Of a stretch of DNA of 60,570 nucleotides, positions 10,923 through 21,587 are shown piece after piece. This DNA is from Hyphochytrium catenoides. Taxonomy: Eukaryota; Sar; Hyphochytriomycetes; Hyphochytriales; Hyphochytriaceae. The DNA lies in contig FLMG01000372.1 of NCBI GenBank assembly GCA_900088475.1, positions 1-60,570 on the forward strand, read 5' to 3'. The notes under the pieces were generated by a model, which saw only the letters and a program-made list of their open reading frames with translations, was not told the DNA's origin and did not search any database. Numbering within the stretch: position 1 is the stretch's first letter; the number at the start of each line of letters is the position of its first letter. A program made the position numbers and the translations under genes.

Positions 10923-12057
10923 CCTTTTGGTGAACGGACCTCAAGCTCTCGTCCTGCAGTACTCAGCTTTTTCAATTCCAGACTCTTACCCGGAACCTTT
11001 CATGCCTTACCATCACTCAGCAGCCTGAACGAAGCCCATTGACGGCAGCAAGCTACTTTTAGGCATTAAAGATGAAGCTCCTCGTTGCAGAAAGACCAGC
11101 TTCTTGAGGACAATTGGTGGCTGGGTGCAGACAGGATGTTTCTTGACCATCTACTTTTACTAAAGAGATTTGATACTTCGATTCCCAGTTCAGATGAGTG
11201 CGGAAACGAACGGTTGAAGCTGCTTCCATGGACGCTTGTTGCCAACCGAAGCTCTGACAGTCAGGCTGTGTGAGAGTGATAGAGATGTGATGGCGCCAGC
11301 TGCCAGCTGCCTCCCCTGTGCCCAAAAGTCATCGACAGACCCACCCACTGTTTCCTGTGGCACATCTCTCGCCTACTCTGTCTCGATCCTCATGGGACTA
11401 CCTGGTGCCTCTAGGACCTGTATCTCGCCACCTCACCTCTCTCTTAGGTTCTCTGTCTCAGGCCAATCTTCAACTCAGCTATTTGGGATCGACCCATAAG
11501 CATTTACTATAAATCACTCCTCAGGAAAAGGTATTCTCAATGTAGGTTCAATAGCTTTGCTCTTGACTCTTGAGCTATTGATGAGCTGTGAATGACATGA
11601 CGACCAGGACAGCAGCCAACAAGCAGATGAGAATCACACTGCAGCGACCTCTCCCTTCATGTCTATCCTCCTCTACCATGGTTGGTTAGTCCCAGTTCTA
11701 TAACTTCCAACCTCAGTCTGACAGTAAGAAAAGCAACCATTCTTCGCAGTTTGGTCAGGGGCTAAGGCTGAGGGGCGCAGAGGCCTGCTAGAAGTCTGCT
11801 TTCACAGGGCAGAGGCTACGCTGTTGTTGATCCCCAAGGAGCGTCCAGCACTGCTGACAAGATCTCTTTCGCACACCTTTAGCAACACACTAAAGCTACT
11901 GCTTTTGTCCAATCCACAGTCATCAACCAGACGACGTATGACAGGGAATTGAGCTTTGTATATCGAGGCAGGGATCAGAAAAAGAGAGCAACTGATCTAG
12001 CAGTTAGGTATGGTGTCTAGCAGAAGAAGGTGCAAATATTCTGGCCATATAAAGCTA
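10923..12057. other. Spacer between the phosphatase stop and the glycosyltransferase start
   Basis: These 1.1 kb must hold the phosphatase 3' UTR and the promoter and 5' UTR of the glycosyltransferase, both transcribed leftward. Frames of up to about 90 codons (for example 11059-11325, -) have no protein-like character. I see no TATA-type element that I would defend. Confidence 0.5.
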
Positions 12058-13438
12058 CTAGAGCCTGCTGCGTATCGTGCTGTCCTCCCTATTTGCTGGA
12101 AGAACTATGGCAGTAATGACGGTGATGTCATCTACCTTTCCACCTATATGCCTTAGGCCTGCCTTTAACGCGGCCATGGTAAAGGGTGTAACGATGGTCA
12201 TGTTGTTGGAGGCATGCTGGGCTGCTTGAGCGATAGCGTATGCGAACGAGTTATACGATCGCTCATCAGTCTTGAACTCTCCTTGCCCATCTCTTACGAG
12301 ATGAATGTGCTTTGCCACCTCATCGACAATTTCATCCAGATGAAGATTGTCGAACCTAAGAAGCCAAAAGAAATAAAGGGATCAGGAGGAAGAGAATGCA
12401 GCTCTGTCACCTAAAAAAAAACGTACAATCCGTCCGTGCCCATGATGACCAGGTCTCCTTCCACCACTTCTATCGAACGTTCTGTAGCATGGTCAGGCTG
12501 CAGGGCACTCCCGTTAGGCAGAGTCCAGTTCAGGACGAAAACTCTTCTCACCTTGTCAGAACCCGCACTTCCTAACTGGAAAGGGCAGTTGAAGCTATGA
12601 CTCATCTCCTCCGACTTGTACACTAGCTTCCAGCGCTTGTTATTCAGTTCTCGAAGCACGATAAACCCAGAATCACCTAAGTTTGCGCTGAGGAACTGGT
12701 TTCCATCTGCGGTGGTGGGCATTATGACATCTGTCTTATCATAAATAACCTGGCATTCCCTTACCTCTAATGGCCACGAGGCAAGCAGTCGAACTTCCTT
12801 TGAGCTTCTAGTGACATGAGAAGTTGAGGTCAGCAAGAGAAAGCAGAAAGGAGAACCTCCGCAACTATGCCCCACATTCTCTGTATCCTGGAGAAGGTTT
12901 TTAAACGCCATCTCAAGAATCTGCTTCGGTGTGGCCGTTTCGCCTGACGCTTCTGACGAGAATTTATGGGATCTCCTCATGAGCTCCCGTGAGAAAACGC
13001 CTGGATCCACTCCCTGCTAGATACTTGAGCGTACTGCAGACTATTCGTGGTTAAAAACAGAGTACTCACATATCGAACCCAAGAGCCGACTCCATCTGCA
13101 ACACCTAGATCATAAGGTGCTACAAAGTATGCATCTTCACCTAACGGATTCTTCTTGTCTAATGCAGATATCAAGGAGGGCATCTGTTTGTATCTGGAGG
13201 TCGAGTCTCATCTCACCACTTAAACCAAGTGTAGCCTACCTGGAGGAACAAGGTTGGCTGATCCTGCCACAAACCTGAGCCGTGGTTGAGGAGCTTGTGC
13301 GAAGGTTTTGACTGAAGCGAGCGCCAGTTTTCTTTTGGCTCCTGCCGAGAGCGCTGCAGCAGGCCCACGAGCAGCAAGCGACGCAACAAGCGATGACCTG
13401 ACTGCACTGCTACTCCAGAGTCTGCGACACAGGTACAT
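12058..13438 (-). CDS. PTC7: PTC7/PPTC7-type PP2C protein phosphatase, probably mitochondrial (364 aa)
   Basis: Six exons keep phase: 13438-13240, 13206-13070, 13013-12876, 12807-12765, 12706-12427 and 12355-12058. The first exon encodes a presequence-like N-terminus (MYLCRRLWSSSAVRSSLVAS, Arg/Ser/Ala-rich with no acidic residues), as expected for mitochondrial import. PP2C metal-binding and core motifs appear in order: GEDAYF, GVADGVGSW, GSSTACLVAI, LSANLGDSGFIVL, then a GTDG/LFDNL motif completed only when the 12426-12356 intron is removed, and finally GGKVDDITVITAIV. That spacing and the DGVGSW form match the PTC7/PPTC7 subgroup, which dephosphorylates mitochondrial proteins, including coenzyme Q biosynthesis and mitophagy factors, in yeast and animals. 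All metal-coordinating Asp residues I expect are present. The symbol is by family, not demonstrated orthology. Confidence 0.88.
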
Positions 13439-14615
13439 AGCTCAACGCCGGGACCCCTTAGGTTTTGTTGTTGTGAGGGAAAAATCTAGAGAGCCTTCCT
13501 CTTTCCTGGACTAGAGCTTCATAGGTAAACTCCTCTGAAAGCTGCTGTGCTTTCTCCTGTCATGCAGTCAGGAACGGAACAGCAAATAGCTGGAACCCCT
13601 TGGGGATCCCTATTATCTCTATGGCGTTATTATGGCCAGTATTGGCACGCTAGCTGCCCCTGCTGCTCGTTCATGATCCTGTCACCGCCGTTCCTGCTGC
13701 TTGCTTCTTTCAACAGTGGTTTCCCTTCCACTCTTCCTCTCTGCTCCACTGCTTCCACATTCATTCCTTTCCCCCCTGTCAACAACGGCCATTGCTCTGA
13801 TGATGACTTCCAGAGAAGTGACTGTGATGTACAACGTCGTACAAGTACCTGTACCGTACTTGAACTGTGGGAGAGCCTCTAACGCCATACCCGTTAGCAG
13901 TTATAGTTTATCTTATCACCTGTACTTTTATTTAGTTACTAGTTGGAGAAACTAATAAGCGGAGAAACTACATACTAGACGTTATGCATAGCCTACGAGC
14001 CTACGAGTACTGTCGTCTCTACCACCTCCACACTCCACCACACCACCACTACTAGAGAAGACCTCCGGCAACAGCTCCAGGAAGCTGACCCAAGATCGCA
14101 TCCTCCATATGCGCAGGCAGGGGCATCCGGTGGAAGACCATTTCAGCATTGCAACGTTGCAAGAGGACAGAGATTCGTCTGTAAGCGGTGTTAGTGAGAC
14201 ATGAGAGAGGAAGACCTACACTCCCACACCTATCAAAGATAGCCCTAAGCCATTCTCTCAGGGTCAAATGAACGGTTTCCGTTGCCCCGCCAAAGGACTC
14301 CCACGCCAAGGGCCGGAAACCATAGCCTTGATCCTCGCAGTCCTCGGCGTAAAGGGCAATTTTCCTCCTATGGGCATGCTCTGCGACGTATCACCTGTAC
14401 AGTAGAAGCAGAGTACGTACGTTCGAACGAACCGCTTGTACAAGTACAAGAACTTTAGTGAAGAGGAGGAAGGGGTCTCTGTCGGGGGTGCGAGCTGGCC
14501 ATCAATCCACTTCATTTTTGTTCAAGAAGTTCTTCACAGGAAACAAAAGGACATACTCTTATTATGATAGTTGAGTATCCTGACAAGATTGCGGGCGGCA
14601 CGGGGGCGGCACCTA

Positions 14616-14700
14616 GTTGGGCGGCACCTTATTTTTTGGGGGCCATCTTGTTGGGCGACCACTTTCTTTTTTGGGGGGCATCTTGTTGGGCGGCACCACC
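14616..14700. repeat. G-rich imperfect tandem repeat, ~34-35 bp unit
   Basis: The unit GTTGGGCGGCACC + T-run + GGGGGCCATCTT occurs at 14616-14649, with a second diverged copy at 14650-14684. A third partial copy begins at 14685 (GTTGGGCGGCACC). Related GGGCGGCAC words precede it at about 14594-14610. Several G-runs of 3-6 lie on one strand. Confidence 0.8.
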
Positions 14701-15198
14701 TTGGACGGCATGGTCGGTGTTCATAGCGTTGTATTCATTTGACAACTTCACAACAGGCATCTGTATCAACAAAATATTGTTACCCTCTTGCTGAAAGTTG
14801 AACTGTCAAATAATAAGAAGAACGCTTCTTATGATCATTTCTATCATCTATAACAAAAAATTTGCCCAATATAATGCTGTGGGTCCTCAGCGGGCCTAGA
14901 GAGGTAGAGCGTCCGTCGTGGAGTAGTAGAAATATGACGTGTTCATTTGTGCCTATGAACATGATGATAGTTCTACGACGCTGCTGCTGGTTTTACTAAG
15001 TTAGGACTCTCCATCCTGGGGATGCAAGAGATGAAAGAGGGCGGCTGAGTTTCAGATTTGCAGTCGCCGCCGTTGGAAGGAGGACGTGATCGATGATGTC
15101 TCCTTCACAATCAATCTTTTTTTATTTAGCAAAGACTCATCACACTAAAACTAGAAACCCAAACAACAATGCGGAAGCGGTAGTAGTAAGTAGTGGCT

Positions 15199-15248
15199 GC
15201 ATCATCATCATCATCATCATGCTGCTGCTGTTGCTGCTGCCTGCTGCT
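15199..15248. repeat. Compound microsatellite (ATC)n-(CTG)n
   Basis: About seven ATC/CAT units (from 15200) run directly into CTG units interrupted once by TTG, in non-coding DNA. Confidence 0.9.
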
Positions 15249-18200
15249 TCTGGTGGTTCCTCCAATCGTGCTCCCGAACAACAAAGAAGGGGAATCGGAA
15301 TGATAAATATGATAAGTCGGTCTTTATTTATTGCATCGCAGCAGCAACAACCAAGACTGAGGGGGGAAAAAAGAAGCTTCTTGACGAAATCCTGTGGTGT
15401 GTTAGCCTGATTGAGTACCGCCAACAACAACAAGGAAGCGTAGGAAGCGTATGTATTATCGCTAGATTGATTCATTGTTTAAACACCAATGGAAGAAAAA
15501 TGAAGAGAACGAAGTTCCATAACTAATAACATCAGTACTAGTACTGAAAAGAAGACATTGCTCGTCGGCACCTCCTTGTTTTTCCATCAAGAAGTCCTAG
15601 TCACTTATTATTATGAAGAAAAGGAGACGGTAAGGTTAACGAGACAGTAGACAGCAGGGCATGGCTGGTAGTTGACTTTTAGAACTTACTCCTGAGGCAA
15701 TAAAGGCGAGCTTGTACGAGGAATCAAGCACTCTCCCACCACCTCTTGTTCGCCCCGCTCACCCCGTCGTTGTTGCGTGCAGTAAAGCCCAGAGTCTCTT
15801 TGCCAAAGCAGGAGCAGGATACATTCACAGAATACTGATGTTCAGGACGACAGGTGACGCTCATCATCTATGTACTCCTCACTGCAGATTTAGTAACAAG
15901 AGTCCACCAGTTATTGAGTTGTTACTACTTTATTACTGACTTTAGAAGAGAACAGTATAGAACCCACTGAGGGAAAATGAAAAACAGTAACTTACTAACC
16001 ATCATAGGAAAAAAAAGTAGTAAAGGCAAGAATGATGGGGCCCTTCTTCTTATTGCAGCTCCAAATGATGATGAGAATATGGCCACCAGCAGCGGAGGAG
16101 GCGACAAGAAGGTCAGGACCCACTGCTTTGGCCGTGCCTCTAATAAGCATCGTCATGATGAGGCTCCTCCGTCCTCCTCCTCACTCTACTATCTCACGAC
16201 GGCTGATCCGACCACCCGCAAAGAAGCTAATAATTACGATGATATCTCTACTACTGACGGGCAAGAACACGAGTGATGAGCGGCAACAAGTACTACTTGT
16301 ACCGCAAATGCTGGTCACCATCATGCTGCTGTTTGCTGCTACTGCTGCTTCTTCCATTACTTAGTAGCATCATAGTAATAACTTTTCTTCTGTGGTCGTC
16401 CCTGGGTAACAATCAGTGTGAGGAATGTTGTTCTGAGTAACTGCCACTAGACCGCCCCTGTCTAAAGAAAGAATTTCTTGGAAGAACCCAGGGACCACTA
16501 TTATTGAACAAAATAAATGACGGATGCAACTGGCGAACTAATATTGTTGTTCGACGAAGAACACCACCAAGAAGAAGAGGAGGAAGAAAGACGGACAATG
16601 CACTTCTATTCTTATAAGCATGAGAGACAGCGTACACAAGGAGGGAAAGAGACGATATGATCATGCATTCCTATTATCAACTACAAAAATATCACCATCA
16701 GAAGAAAGAAAGCCAGAGGAGAGAGGTAGCAGGAATGTACGAAAAAAAGAGGAGGATGTGGAGAGACGATGACACGATGACGACCATCATGCTTAGGCCC
16801 AAAGCAATGGTGCTGGCAACAAGGAAGGAGGACGGAGGCAGTACTGTGAGGAAAAAACACAAGTGATCAACAACATACTACAGTTAACTCTTGGGATACG
16901 TGTGAAGAAGGAAGGCACACTTTTTTCTTCTACAGCCTGCTCTACACCCTGCTCCCTGCTCTTTGTCACCCAGAAGATAATGAATCCTGCCCTACCTATT
17001 ATTAGGTTCCTAGTAGTGTAGTTTTGCATCGTGGTGCTGTTCACATCCTGGGATAGAAAAGTCGTTTACCAGTCCCCCAGAGTTGATATCAACGGCACTG
17101 TTTGTACAACTGTACAAGGAGGATAACGGTAATAGACAATCACTCCTCATCAATTGCTCTATGGACTGTACAAGTACAAAAAGGCTTTCCCCCATTGTTC
17201 CAGAAGAAGGAGTCCTCCCCTTGGTCCTCCCCATCAAGAAAGAGCAAACAACAAGGAGGCTTCATGTTTCTACAGTGTAGGCAAGAACTTGGAGTCAAGC
17301 ACGAAGTACCGCCATCAGGTCTAACCCCAAGGCCACTGCACGCAGCACAAGGACCCATGACGCCATTACTCTACGATTGATGTCGTGCTCGCTGGCTCTT
17401 CTTCAACCTTATTTATTACTTGCCTGCTGCTGCCTGCTGGCTGGAAGCCAGCACTTAGTTCTCCGTCTTCTTCAACAACCTACCTTCACAGCAGCACAGA
17501 GGAGCAGACTAGGTAATTGTGTGAACAACCCTATAGCAGGCAACAAACAACAAGCTGATAAGAGGAAAGGGTGATGCTCAATGCTCTGCCTACCCTGTTC
17601 TTTTCTATCAAAAGGTCTTGATTTTCAGTTGGTGGGCGATAGTATAGCCGGAGGTACAACATTTTGTTGTTGCCTTTGAATAATAACTGAAGCTATAATA
17701 TATCATTATGGCCCGAACTACTTGGAATACGATAGGCGTTGGGAGAACAAGCAAGGTAGTAGGATCTTATCTCACTTTCTTCTCAGTCCAATATCAAGGA
17801 TTCACCCACAATCACCAGCACCATCGCACACAGGTAGGAGGAAAAAACCATGGCGCGAACGTTCTTTTTTTCTGTATGTGAGTCAAAGACGCCGGTGGGA
17901 GCTGGCTGCTGGCTAATCTCCTCATCAAGAAGGGCTGGTGACCTTTGGTCTGCACTGCCTGCGTTCCTCCTCCTATACGTCAATGTTGTGAGAGTTCTTG
18001 TGCTTTTGCTGACAGCGGGATAGATGATGGCTCCCCACTAGGTCTCCTAATAAGGACGACGGCCTCAGTCTCAACGTTCTAAACAGGATTTCACAATGGC
18101 ACACGCGAGCAGCCTGCTCACCCAAACATGATGGCGGCGCCTGCTTCAGTAGTCTATGGTTGCCAAGGAAGTTATTCAAACATAGAGTCTCAAATTTGCC

Positions 18201-18541
18201 TAAAGTTATTGTGGAGCTTCACAAGGACGGGACCCATGCTTGCATAAGCGTAGTGGTGAATGATTGTGCAGCTACAATGAGGTCCGGTAGGCCTGCTGCT
18301 AGTCGCATTGACAGCAGGCGGCGTCGAAGAAGCACTCACGCCCTTTACAAATTACTGCGATAATTCTATCCTGCTTCATCTTCCTACTAGGACTGCTTCA
18401 ATGGACACGTCTCTCTTTTGACGCAAGAAGGTAGTAAGGCCCATTACGATAATTACCAGCTCTGGCACAAGTCTTCTGTTAGCACCTTGTATCACCAGCA
18501 GTGATTGATTTTCTTCATAAAACAAACCACTGAAGACAGGC

Positions 18542-19321
18542 ATGAAGGCGGATCAGGTACTTCGCGAACTGATGGTCCTTGCTCTTGCAGCACTTATACC
18601 ACTGTCGGTACATGGCAAAGGCTGCAGCACTATATCTGAATGCGATGATGTGGGTGGAAAAGTTGTTGTCTGCGGCTGTCCGGATAGCATGGCATCAACT
18701 GTGTGCATTCAGCCTGGTGGTATCTTCAAGGGCGGAATCTGCTATATCGTTACCGATTCAGGGACCACATGCAGCGGACGTGGTGGTCCAGCTGGTGACC
18801 CAACTGGTTTTCAAGAAGAGTGTCCAGCGGGGGAAGCCTGCATTTCTCAACCAGGAACAACTCTATTTCGTAGTTGTGTGAAGGCAGCTCCTGTGGACCC
18901 ACCACCACCAGGGCCGCCAGGGCCAAGTGTAAGCCCATCTACCCTCCCATCTTCTCCGACGACTTCCGCATCCCCGCCATCAACCACCCCCGAAACGCCC
19001 ACCACAACAGGTGCCCCTCCGGGAACTACTAGTTCACCGTCATCATCAGCTCCTTCCTCCGCTGTTCCTACTACTACTTCACCCCCCACCGATCGGCCAG
19101 GTCCAACAACAGTCCCATCGTCGGCTCTTCCATCCGTCGGTCCTCCTCCAGGCCCAAGCGAGTGCGGTCCTGGGCAACTTCCTGTCTCCGTTGAGGGTGG
19201 TTCCACTGGCTGTGCCGCCATTCCTATATGTGTGGGAGGGTTTCCTGAGGGCAACTGTCCTGATGGCAGCAGGTGCGGGATCGTTAAAACAGGTGTACCT
19301 GGCTGTGTGCCCTCCAAGTAA
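18542..19321 (+). CDS. Secreted Cys-rich protein with mucin-like Pro/Ser/Thr linker (259 aa)
   Basis: This single-exon gene starts at ATG 18542. It has a classic signal peptide: charged start, hydrophobic core ELMVLALAALIPLSV, and likely cleavage near VHG-KG at about residue 25. The mature N-terminal part (about 26-112) has ten cysteines, including a CGC pair, so five disulfides are possible. About 117-205 is a Pro/Ser/Thr tract (repeats such as PPPPGPPGP, STTPETPTTT and PSSSAPSSA) that would be O-glycosylated or wall-associated. The C-terminal part (about 206-259) has six more cysteines and ends PGCVPSK. I recognise no enzyme motif. Layout suggests a secreted or cell-wall protein with two small disulfide-rich domains joined by a rigid linker. 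There is no GPI-type hydrophobic tail. A gene of this kind, isolated in repeat-rich DNA, could be lineage-specific. Confidence 0.8.
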   Translation: MKADQVLRELMVLALAALIPLSVHGKGCSTISECDDVGGKVVVCGCPDSMASTVCIQPGGIFKGGICYIVTDSGTTCSGRGGPAGDPTGFQEECPAGEACISQPGTTLFRSCVKAAPVDPPPPGPPGPSVSPSTLPSSPTTSASPPSTTPETPTTTGAPPGTTSSPSSSAPSSAVPTTTSPPTDRPGPTTVPSSALPSVGPPPGPSECGPGQLPVSVEGGSTGCAAIPICVGGFPEGNCPDGSRCGIVKTGVPGCVPSK

Positions 19322-21071
19322 CGACTCTTAGGAGCTTTTTGGTCAGCATCCCTTACGGTTGCTCCTGGCCGATGCGCCTTGTTATCAGTGACGTTGGCTC
19401 TCAACTTAGACCTGGCTTTGAAGGAACGGGATAGGGCTCATTAACTGCCGACGCACCCCCACAAACTAGTTTATTAGTATTAAGCGTCGTAATGTCCTTG
19501 TTCTCTCAGCTCTTGTTGAATCGTAGCTCATTTTTCGGAAAGCAACCGCCGGCCGCCACTCATAATAAATACCGGGGTATCCACCTCGATGACTCCTCTG
19601 AATAATTGGACTCTTCTTCTGACGCAAGCTGCCACCACCACCTCTGATGCCAACAAGCGCTGTCATCTGTGCTGACTAACATTGGCTACTGTTTTAATCT
19701 ATATCCTCATGCGTTGCCCTCCCTCTCCTTTCTGCAAAGGTAAATTAACCGTACTATAGGAAGCTTAACTAAATAGGTGCGGCCTGAGCAGCAGGTCATC
19801 TCGCAAGGACAGATGCCGGACTTGGCTTTATAACCGTGGTGACCTTACCATTGAGAGCTCTGAGCCGCCTGGAGGTGCACGACCTTCGACAATAAGAAGT
19901 TGTGGTGCACGATTCAATGTAAAAAAGCGTACTCCTTTGCGGGAGGGAATGCAGGATATATGTGAAGCGTCGCACTTGTCAGAAAAGGGCAGCAGGTATA
20001 AATACAAGTATGTGAGGAGGAGGGACGAGGTTGACCCTTGAGCGGATGCCTTCAGAGTCAACAATCTCTTCACTCCATTCACGTTGGACTCATCGATGAC
20101 GACTCGAAAAGAAGGGAGAAGATGACAACAACTCCTCCTCCTCCCTCTCATCCCCCAAGGATTAGAATCTCTAAAAATCAAGTTGCTGCATGAAAGCATC
20201 ATCTGCACATTCCATCAATCATCATCATCCCTGTAAATCGGGGTCAATCAGACGCCCACGTAGCCACTACCTGCTATGATTCTTGTTATGAGGCAGCTTA
20301 CGAATTACTAGAATGATACTTCTCTCTGCCGTGGATGGTGCTTTGATTGGTTATTATTGCGTCCTTCTAGCAATCACAGCCAAATCACTCAACCAATTAA
20401 GAAGCGGGCGCTGCAATCATCACAATCTTTATCTTTATATTCACTACTCCTATCACTTATTAATCAGGGAAGTGGCAGTCGTAGTGTCTATCTAACGTCG
20501 TAACAGATTTCGGCCATCCTCCTCAGAAGTATTATCTCGGTCCAGGTACATAGCTGGCAATTCTGCTATATACCTATGTTAGGCTGTTTAGACCCGCTAG
20601 AAGGTGACTAGCTGCTTGTAGCCCATGATTGCGGGAAAAGAGTTGTAAAAGATAGGAAAAGATATGGTGAAGGCATCGCTAACGAGCAGTAGTAGTGTGG
20701 GTTCAACAAAGTGTCTCCACAGGGCGCCAATTATCCGACGACAAGAAAACTATCATCACTGAACAGCTGCAGAACATATATGGGATTATGATTGACAGAT
20801 AATTTGCGCTGAGTGTCCGATGTGTCACCAATCAGCCTACGAAATATTGGTGTTGTTGGGTGAAGCGTTTCAAAGTGCTCCTTATACGCTGGCAGATACA
20901 ATGATGTGCGACAAACTATTGAGGACACAGATCGACTGCTTATTGGGTCTCCTAGCCCTGCGGGTAGGATTAAACAAGAAAATCCTCATATCTCTTTATC
21001 CAACCGCGCAAAACTTGTGCTGATTGACGATCAAAACTTTACTTGGCACGAGAGCGTTCCTAGTAACCTCC
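19322..21071. other. 1.75 kb without a supported gene
   Basis: This stretch holds the 3' flank of the secreted-protein gene and the presumed 3' side of the possible membrane-protein gene at 21072. Frames up to about 126 codons (19828-20208, -) are Ser/Leu-rich and not protein-like. I see nothing structured. Confidence 0.45.
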
Positions 21072-21587
21072 TCAAAAACCCCACCCCTCCGGCGAGACAA
21101 GGTTAAGCCTTAACTCATCCATGGCAGGCCCATCAGTTCCAACTGGTCTATATTGTTGCGCTCGTACGTTTCCCTGCTGCTGGGAGCTTTGCTTGGAAGG
21201 TGTGGAGGAGAATGGTCCTCCCGAGCTGGGAAGCCAGTTCTTGCGCACAGTTACGATGAAGACAGCTACAGCCAGTGATAAGATTGCTGTTTGCCTTTCT
21301 GCTACGGCAAGGTTGATCATTTTTCTCGTTGGCTGATTGAAGGTAGATGCTTGGTGGATTGAAGGTAGATTCTTGGTGTCTTTTTTGGTTGCTGTGATGG
21401 TCAGGAGCTGACCAAGCTGAAAGTATTCGCAGACGGATGATAGCTCGATCAGTGGAAGGATCCAGACGAGACCACTGGCGAAAAGTGCTTGCTCATCGTA
21501 GCATAAGAATAGTCCGCGTACGCAGGAGCATCCACCGACAATCTCAATACGATGAAGCTTCTCCTCCCCGGTAAACTGACAGTGCAT
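21072..21587 (-). CDS. Possible small two-helix membrane protein, unknown family
   Basis: This is an open frame of 171 codons. Upstream of its ATG the frame stays open to an acceptor-like site (TGATGACAG|TGTCATAACACC), so a preceding exon is likely. The N-terminal part is Cys-rich (CHNTIQQCRLMHCQF, then GGCSCVRGLFLCYDEQ). Two hydrophobic segments follow: FASGLVWILPLIELSSV, and later TAILSLAVAVFIVTV before a basic KNW and a Ser/Gln-rich tail. I recognise no family. A 22-bp tandem duplication inside the frame (21335-21378) is not a multiple of three, so the two copies are read in different frames. That weakens the case for the part downstream of it, or hints at an intron there. Confidence 0.4.
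   Translation of the reverse strand: MHCQFTGEEKLHRIEIVGGCSCVRGLFLCYDEQALFASGLVWILPLIELSSVCEYFQLGQLLTITATKKDTKNLPSIHQASTFNQPTRKMINLAVAERQTAILSLAVAVFIVTVRKNWLPSSGGPFSSTPSKQSSQQQGNVRAQQYRPVGTDGPAMDELRLNLVSPEGWGF
21335..21378. repeat. 22-bp tandem duplication (one mismatch)
   Basis: GATTGAAGGTAGATGCTTGG-TG at 21335-21356 is followed directly by GATTGAAGGTAGATTCTTGG-TG at 21357-21378. It lies inside the possible membrane-protein frame on the other strand. Confidence 0.9.

Larger units (their letters stand above)
13439..18541. other. 5.1 kb gene-poor, simple-repeat-rich DNA
   Basis: There are no conserved motifs and no splice-coherent exon chain. The tract is rich in CAA/CTG/CAT/GAA trinucleotides, short poly-A and poly-T runs, and GTAC-based palindromes (for example 13839-13848, 14438-14447 and 17168-17177, all GTACAAGTAC). 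The region next to 13438 should hold the phosphatase promoter. Short frames such as 15977-16276 translate to low-complexity peptides. Confidence 0.5.

Noticed and set aside
14616-14700. CRISPR-like array
   Set aside because: Units are adjacent without unique spacers and vary in sequence; this is a minisatellite in a eukaryotic genome.
18847-19404. 185-codon minus-strand frame opposite the secreted protein
   Set aside because: It is the complement of the Pro/Ser/Thr tract, which reads as Gly/Val/Asp-rich low complexity. The plus strand has a signal peptide and conserved Cys spacing.
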